In this document: positions 60,626 through 64,000 of the stretch, piece after piece | How the letters are laid out: each line of letters begins with the position of its first letter | Position numbering within the stretch: the first letter of the stretch is position 1 | NCBI GenBank assembly: GCA_963823535.1 | Contig: CAWGLZ010000003.1 | Span: forward strand, 62,001-126,000 | Direction: 5' to 3' | DNA length: 64,000 nucleotides | From: RPQJ01 sp963823535 | GTDB lineage: Bacteria > Pseudomonadota > Gammaproteobacteria > Steroidobacterales > Steroidobacteraceae | Made by a program: the position numbers and the translations under genes | The notes under the pieces: model-generated | Database searches by the model: none | What the model was told of the DNA's origin: nothing | What the model saw: the letters and a program-made list of their open reading frames with translations, nothing else

Positions 60626-61166
60626 GGGCCGTCGGGTCCGCCGAATCGATGCGCTCGAACAGGGAGATGCCGAGCGATTCGGCCTTGAACCCGCCGGCGC
60701 AGTCCAGCGGTTCGTCCGCGGCGACGTAGCGCGCGATCTCGGTCTCGTCGAGGGCGCGGAACAGCACGCGCGTCCGGTCGAGATGCGCCTCGTCGCGGCC
60801 GGTGCGGCCGTCGACGACGTGCACGGCGGTCAGGAAGGCGACCTCGCGTCGCGACGAAGCCCGGAGTTGTTCCTCGCACCGCGCAATGGTCAGCGGCTTG
60901 CCGAGAATTTCCTCGCCGCGGACAGCCACCTGGTCGGACCCGATCACGACGCAGTCCGGGTGTCGGCGAGCGACCACTTCCGCCTTGAGGCGGGCGAGGC
61001 GCGCCGCCATGTGCTCCGCCGGCTCACCGTCGAGCCGACGTTCCTCGGTCCCGGGTGCGTGACAGTCGAACTGCACCTGCAGTCGCGCAAGCAGCACACG
61101 GCGGTAGGGAGAGGTCGAGGCCAGGATGAGCCTGGACGCAGCCGGTGTAGTCACGGGCGGCTCCAT
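60561..61166 (-). CDS. maf: Maf family nucleotide pyrophosphatase, YceF-type
   Basis: Maf proteins hydrolyse non-canonical nucleoside triphosphates; the YceF subgroup prefers m7GTP. The 201-residue protein has LILASTSPYRRVLL, VIGSDQVAVRGEEILGKP, and FKAESLGISLFERIDSADPTALTGLPL, all Maf signatures; the Q/V in the SDQVA motif suits YceF. It converges on rluC with a 65-base overlap and is separated from the divergent yceD by 85 bases. Confidence 0.93.
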   Translation of the reverse strand: MEPPVTTPAASRLILASTSPYRRVLLARLQVQFDCHAPGTEERRLDGEPAEHMAARLARLKAEVVARRHPDCVVIGSDQVAVRGEEILGKPLTIARCEEQLRASSRREVAFLTAVHVVDGRTGRDEAHLDRTRVLFRALDETEIARYVAADEPLDCAGGFKAESLGISLFERIDSADPTALTGLPLIWLSGALRRAGIRVP

Positions 61167-61213
61167 CGCACGCGCGGATCCTTGAAAAACAAGGGTTTAA
61201 GCTCGAACTCGTT

Positions 61214-61242
61214 TTGACACGGGGCGGGGCGATCCCTATTAT
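61214..61242 (+). promoter_or_regulatory. Near-consensus sigma70 promoter abutting the yceD start codon
   Basis: A perfect -35 TTGACA (61214-61219), an ideal 17-base spacer and TATTAT (61237-61242, five of six) lie just ahead of the yceD ATG at 61252. A transcript starting six to eight bases after the -10 would begin at about 61248-61250, leaving only a few bases of leader, too few for a Shine-Dalgarno. This is the strongest promoter seen in the window and should drive yceD-rpmF-plsX. Confidence 0.8.
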
Positions 61243-61251
61243 ACGCGCCCC

Positions 61252-61773
61252 ATGTCGCCCACCCCGGCCGATCTGGTCAATGCGATCGAGCTCGCCGGCC
61301 GGGCCGCGACGCTGGAGCGCAGCCTGACCCTGCGGCAGTTGCCACGTCTCATCGAGGCCGGCGCGCTGGAGGGGACGCACGCGGACGCGGAACTCGCTTT
61401 CGACACGTTCGAGGGCCGTGCCAGCGTGAGGGTGCGGGTCGAGGGCGAGGTCATGCTGACGTGCCAGCGGTGCCTGCGTCCCTGCGCGTGGAACGTGGCC
61501 GAAGATGCGTCGCTGGTCGTGGTGACGCAGGATGTGGAAGAGGTGCCCGGTGGTTTCGAGCCCCTGCTCGGTGACCCCGAGCGACTCTCGCTCACCGAAT
61601 TGATCGAGGAACAGGTGCTGCTCGGCCTGCCGCTGGTGCCGAGGCATGCGAACGCCGCGTCCTGCGGCGAGGCTTCGACGGCCTCGCGCGGCGAAGCGGA
61701 CGAGCCGGCGGCGGAAGATCGACAGAGACCCTTTGCGAACCTGCGGGCGCTGCTCGACGAGAGCGACGGCTGA
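61252..61773 (+). CDS. yceD: YceD family protein (DUF177), 23S rRNA accumulation protein
   Basis: YceD-type proteins are linked to large-subunit biogenesis in bacteria and chloroplasts. The 173-residue protein has LTCQRCLRPC, the conserved Cys pairs, preceded by VRVRVEGEVM, and a C-terminal LSLTELIEEQVLLGLPLVPRH, followed by NLRALLDE typical of the family's last helix. It starts only a few bases after a strong promoter, so its message may be leaderless. It leads the conserved yceD-rpmF-plsX set. Confidence 0.92.
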   Translation: MSPTPADLVNAIELAGRAATLERSLTLRQLPRLIEAGALEGTHADAELAFDTFEGRASVRVRVEGEVMLTCQRCLRPCAWNVAEDASLVVVTQDVEEVPGGFEPLLGDPERLSLTELIEEQVLLGLPLVPRHANAASCGEASTASRGEADEPAAEDRQRPFANLRALLDESDG

Positions 61774-61795
61774 CCCCGCGACAGGAGACGAGACC

Positions 61796-61990
61796 ATGGC
61801 AGTCCAGAAGAGCCGCAAGACCCCCTCGAAGCGGGGCATGCACCGATCCCACGACGCCCTGCGCGGGCCGGCGCTGTCGATCGATCGTACGAGCGGCGAG
61901 ACCCACCTGCGCCACCGCATCACGCCGGACGGCTTCTATCGCGGCAAGAAAGTGATCGAGAAGCCGGTCGCCGAGGAAGGCCAGGAATAA
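61796..61990 (+). CDS. rpmF: 50S ribosomal protein L32
   Basis: L32 is a small component of the large ribosomal subunit. The 64-residue protein begins MAVQKSRKTPSKRGMHRSHDAL, the family start, and is of the type without the zinc cysteines (SGETHLRHRITPDGFYRGKKVI). AGGAGA lies nine bases before the ATG. yceD-rpmF-plsX is a conserved cluster. Confidence 0.97.
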   Translation: MAVQKSRKTPSKRGMHRSHDALRGPALSIDRTSGETHLRHRITPDGFYRGKKVIEKPVAEEGQE

Positions 61991-62009
61991 TCCCCGGCCG
62001 CGCCCGAGC

Positions 62010-63041
62010 ATGACCGCCGGGCTCACCCTTGCCGTGGACGCCATGAGTGGCGACCACGGCGCCGACGTCGCGGTTCCCGCGGCTCTCAGCGTGCTTGCGT
62101 GCACGCCCGACCTGCAGCTGCTCATCGTCGGCCGCGGAGACGTCGTCCGGCCGCTGGTCGCCGGCGTCGATGCCTCACGCTGCCGCGTCGTCGAGGCGAG
62201 CGAGGTCGTCGGCATGGACGAGCGTCCGCAGGATGCCGTCCGTCGCAAGAAAGACTCCTCCATGCGTGTCGCCGTCAACCTCGTGAAGAAGGGCGAGGCG
62301 GCGGCGTGTGTTTCGGCGGGCAACACGGGTGCCCTGCTGGCGACCGCCCGTTTCGTGCTCCGCATGGTGCCCGGGATCGACCGTCCGGCGATCGTGTCGG
62401 CCGTTCCCGCGGCGCACGGACACACGGTCATGCTCGACCTCGGCGCGAATCCGGACTGCTCCGCCGACCATCTCGTCCAGTTCGCCGTCATGGGTTCGGT
62501 CATCGCCGCCGATCTCCACGGCATCGAGCATCCGCGGGTGGGGCTGCTGAACATCGGCGAGGAAGACATCAAGGGCACGGACGAGATCCGCGCGGCGCAC
62601 CGGCGTCTTGGCGGCCTGCCGATCAATTACCGTGGATTCGTCGAGGGCGACGACATCTTCTCCGGCGACGTGGACGTCGTCGTGACGGATGGGTTCGCGG
62701 GCAACGTGGCGCTCAAGACCATGGAGGGGCTCGCCCGATTCATCGGCAGCGTCATGCGCGAGGAATTTACCTCGAGCCCGTTGCGCAAGCTCGGCGCACT
62801 CGCGGCAACCCCCGCGCTGCGGGGACTGAAGCAGCGGCTCGACCCCCGCGCCTACAACGGCGCCAGCATGGTGGGCCTGGCGGGCGTCGTCATCAAGAGC
62901 CACGGCGGTGCGGACCGCGAAGCCTTCGCGAGCGCCGTGCGCGTCGCGATCGTCGAGGCACGCAAGGGCGTGCCCGCACAGATCGGCGGGCTGATGGCGA
63001 GGGTTTCGGCGGCCGAGGCCGGGGTCGCGCCGGCAGGCTGA
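62010..63041 (+). CDS. plsX: Phosphate acyltransferase PlsX
   Basis: PlsX makes acyl-phosphate from acyl-ACP for phospholipid synthesis. The 343-residue protein has LAVDAMSGDHGADVAVPAAL at the start, SAGNTGALLATARFVL, GLLNIGEEDIKGTDEIR and VTDGFAGNVALKTMEGLARF, all family segments. It lies 19 bases after rpmF. In many gammaproteobacteria fabH-fabD-fabG-acpP follow; here a minus-strand DUF1232 gene and an L,D-transpeptidase come instead. Confidence 0.96.
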   Translation: MTAGLTLAVDAMSGDHGADVAVPAALSVLACTPDLQLLIVGRGDVVRPLVAGVDASRCRVVEASEVVGMDERPQDAVRRKKDSSMRVAVNLVKKGEAAACVSAGNTGALLATARFVLRMVPGIDRPAIVSAVPAAHGHTVMLDLGANPDCSADHLVQFAVMGSVIAADLHGIEHPRVGLLNIGEEDIKGTDEIRAAHRRLGGLPINYRGFVEGDDIFSGDVDVVVTDGFAGNVALKTMEGLARFIGSVMREEFTSSPLRKLGALAATPALRGLKQRLDPRAYNGASMVGLAGVVIKSHGGADREAFASAVRVAIVEARKGVPAQIGGLMARVSAAEAGVAPAG

Positions 63042-63050
63042 CGATCCGGG

Positions 63051-63593
63051 TCAGCGCACGACCTTGCGCCGCTCATCCGCGCGGCGCCGGCGCATGCGGG
63101 CCATCAGCTGGCCGCGTCGTTTGCCGAGGCGTGCATCCATCACGCCGTCGTCGCGCCCGGACGGCATTCGCTTCGGCAGCGACTTGCGGAAAGCCCGGAA
63201 ATCCTCGTAGGCGTCGATCTCGTGACGCAGTTCCCGGAACACGAGTTCGATCATGACCGCATCGTCGAGCAGTCCGATGCCGGGAATGTTGTCCGGGATG
63301 ATGTCCTCGGGATCGCAGACATAGGCGAGGGCGGCGAGAACGGGGCTGCGCTCGGCATCCTTGAGCGGCCAGTCCGCATCGCTGAGCATCGCGTGGAGGA
63401 TCTCGAGCTTCTGCATGCGCTCGGCGACGAAGTCGGGGAGGTCCGAGCGGCGCAGGGTCTCGACGAGGTCGGCGGCCGCCCCGAGGATCTCCTCGTCATC
63501 CGCGATGCCCACGGCCTCCCGCGCATGGCGCAACTCGCGACGGAAGTGACGCAGGTCGCGGTCCGACAGTTCGATGATCAGCTTGAATGGCAT
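63051..63593 (-). CDS. YkvA family protein (DUF1232)
   Basis: The 180-residue protein has the DUF1232 core AALAYVCDPEDIIPDNIPGIGLLDDAVMIELVF, where related YkvA-type proteins are membrane-associated. Here the hydrophobicity of this segment is modest and the flanks are charged: an acidic N-terminal part with helical character and a strongly basic C-terminus (KRRGQLMARMRRRRADERRKVVR). The function is unknown. It converges on plsX and is divergent from the next gene. Confidence 0.8.
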   Translation of the reverse strand: MPFKLIIELSDRDLRHFRRELRHAREAVGIADDEEILGAAADLVETLRRSDLPDFVAERMQKLEILHAMLSDADWPLKDAERSPVLAALAYVCDPEDIIPDNIPGIGLLDDAVMIELVFRELRHEIDAYEDFRAFRKSLPKRMPSGRDDGVMDARLGKRRGQLMARMRRRRADERRKVVR

Positions 63594-63674
63594 GTGGTCC
63601 CCCCGCGCGAAAGGCTAATGTCCGGACCGCCCGGTGGTCAACGCAGTCCGGGCGGACGCGCCGCGGTATTTGGT

Positions 63675-63680
63675 TAGAAT
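63675..63680 (+). promoter_or_regulatory. Possible -10 box for the L,D-transpeptidase gene
   Basis: TAGAAT lies 28 bases before the ATG at 63709 with no good -35. It supports the downstream ATG as start, because an ATG overlapping this box (63679) would lie upstream of the transcript start. Confidence 0.35.
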
Positions 63681-63708
63681 GCGCCGAATCGTTCCAAGGT
63701 TGCGACGA

Positions 63709-64000
63709 ATGCGTCGATATGTCATCCAGGCCAGCGTGACGGTGGCGGCCGCAGCGGGCCTGCTGTCGGGCGCCGCAGCGTTCGCCGGCGGCGCGGAGTA
63801 CGTCGTGCCCGACAACGGCGACAACGTCGTTGGCTTCGTCACGACTGCGATCGCGGAGCAGCAGGACACGCTGCTCGACATCGGACGTCGCTACGGCGTG
63901 GGTTACGAGGAGATCATCTCCGCGAACCCAGGCGTCGATCCGTGGTTGCCGGGTGACGGCACCGAGATCCTGATCCCGACTCGATTCATCCTTCCGGAGG
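63709..64000 (+). CDS. L,D-transpeptidase, N-terminal part with LysM-like region
   Basis: The window ends inside this gene. The visible 97 residues have a signal peptide (MRRYVIQASVTVAAAAGLLSGAAAFAGG) followed by a LysM-like peptidoglycan-binding segment: QDTLLDIGRRYGVGYEEIISANPGVDPWLPGDGTEILIPTRFILP. This arrangement matches ErfK/YbiS/YcfS-type L,D-transpeptidases that link outer-membrane lipoproteins to, or crosslink, peptidoglycan; the YkuD catalytic domain is beyond the edge. An AAGG lies upstream of the ATG. An alternative ATG 30 bases earlier is less likely. Confidence 0.8.
   Translation, partial: MRRYVIQASVTVAAAAGLLSGAAAFAGGAEYVVPDNGDNVVGFVTTAIAEQQDTLLDIGRRYGVGYEEIISANPGVDPWLPGDGTEILIPTRFILPE

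Overview
The window is a gene-dense, high-GC chromosomal segment of a gammaproteobacterium. Nearly every gene is a housekeeping gene in an order typical of Gammaproteobacteria: accA-tilS-pyrG-kdsA-eno-ftsB-ispD-ispF-truD-surE-pcm, recJ-prfB-lysS, sdhCDAB-sdhE-ygfX, rpoE-rseABC-lepA-lepB-rnc-era-recO-pdxJ-acpS, lolCED-comEC-exbBD-msbA-lpxK-ycaR-kdsB, and rne/rluC/maf/yceD-rpmF-plsX. An RpfE-type gene beside recJ-prfB-lysS, an msbA between exbD and lpxK, and a DUF836 glutaredoxin before lepA point to the Xanthomonadales/Nevskiales/Steroidobacter side of the class rather than to enterics. I saw no tRNA, rRNA, CRISPR array, insertion sequence or phage gene. No gap between genes exceeds 300 bases; the largest (295 bases) is the rne leader.

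Layout. 1-11.5 kb: the tail of a sodium symporter, then a tightly packed plus-strand run for fatty acid, nucleotide, LPS-sugar, isoprenoid and tRNA functions (Smr protein on the minus strand). 11.5-17.4 kb: Mth938-type protein, RpfE-type protein, recJ, prfB with an intact programmed +1 frameshift, and lysS. 17.4-22.7 kb: a succinate dehydrogenase module with ygfZ divergent from sdhAF4-sdhCDAB-sdhE-ygfX. 22.7-25.7 kb: extracytoplasmic stress sigma factor, its anti-sigma regulators and a glutaredoxin-like protein. 25.7-36.8 kb: lepA through acpS, then a PolB-type exonuclease, rlmD, a CYTH protein, nagZ and a protein with a degenerate GGDEF domain. 36.9-40.7 kb (minus): mfd and a small secreted protein. 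40.9-51.3 kb: lipoprotein release, DNA uptake, an ExbBD proton channel and lipid A/Kdo genes. 51.3-56.2 kb: the only accessory-looking stretch (LAB_N protein, rluF, yciH, a Tat-exported FAD oxidoreductase, a VOC protein, an acetyltransferase remnant and a PQQ-type dehydrogenase). 56.2-64 kb: a low-molecular-weight phosphatase, rne, rluC, maf, yceD-rpmF-plsX, a DUF1232 protein and the start of an L,D-transpeptidase.

Many plus-strand genes overlap at stop/start (ATGA, GTGA, TTGA), which implies translational coupling within long transcripts; TTG and GTG starts are frequent. The main irregularities are a one-base insertion that breaks lepB, an sdhE that appears to start at CTG behind a strong ribosome site, a hairpin that hides the rne ribosome site, and a near-consensus sigma70 promoter that abuts the yceD start codon. 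No wholly new system was found. The points most worth follow-up are these expression signals and the succinate dehydrogenase assembly module, which carries bacterial counterparts of two mitochondrial assembly factors.
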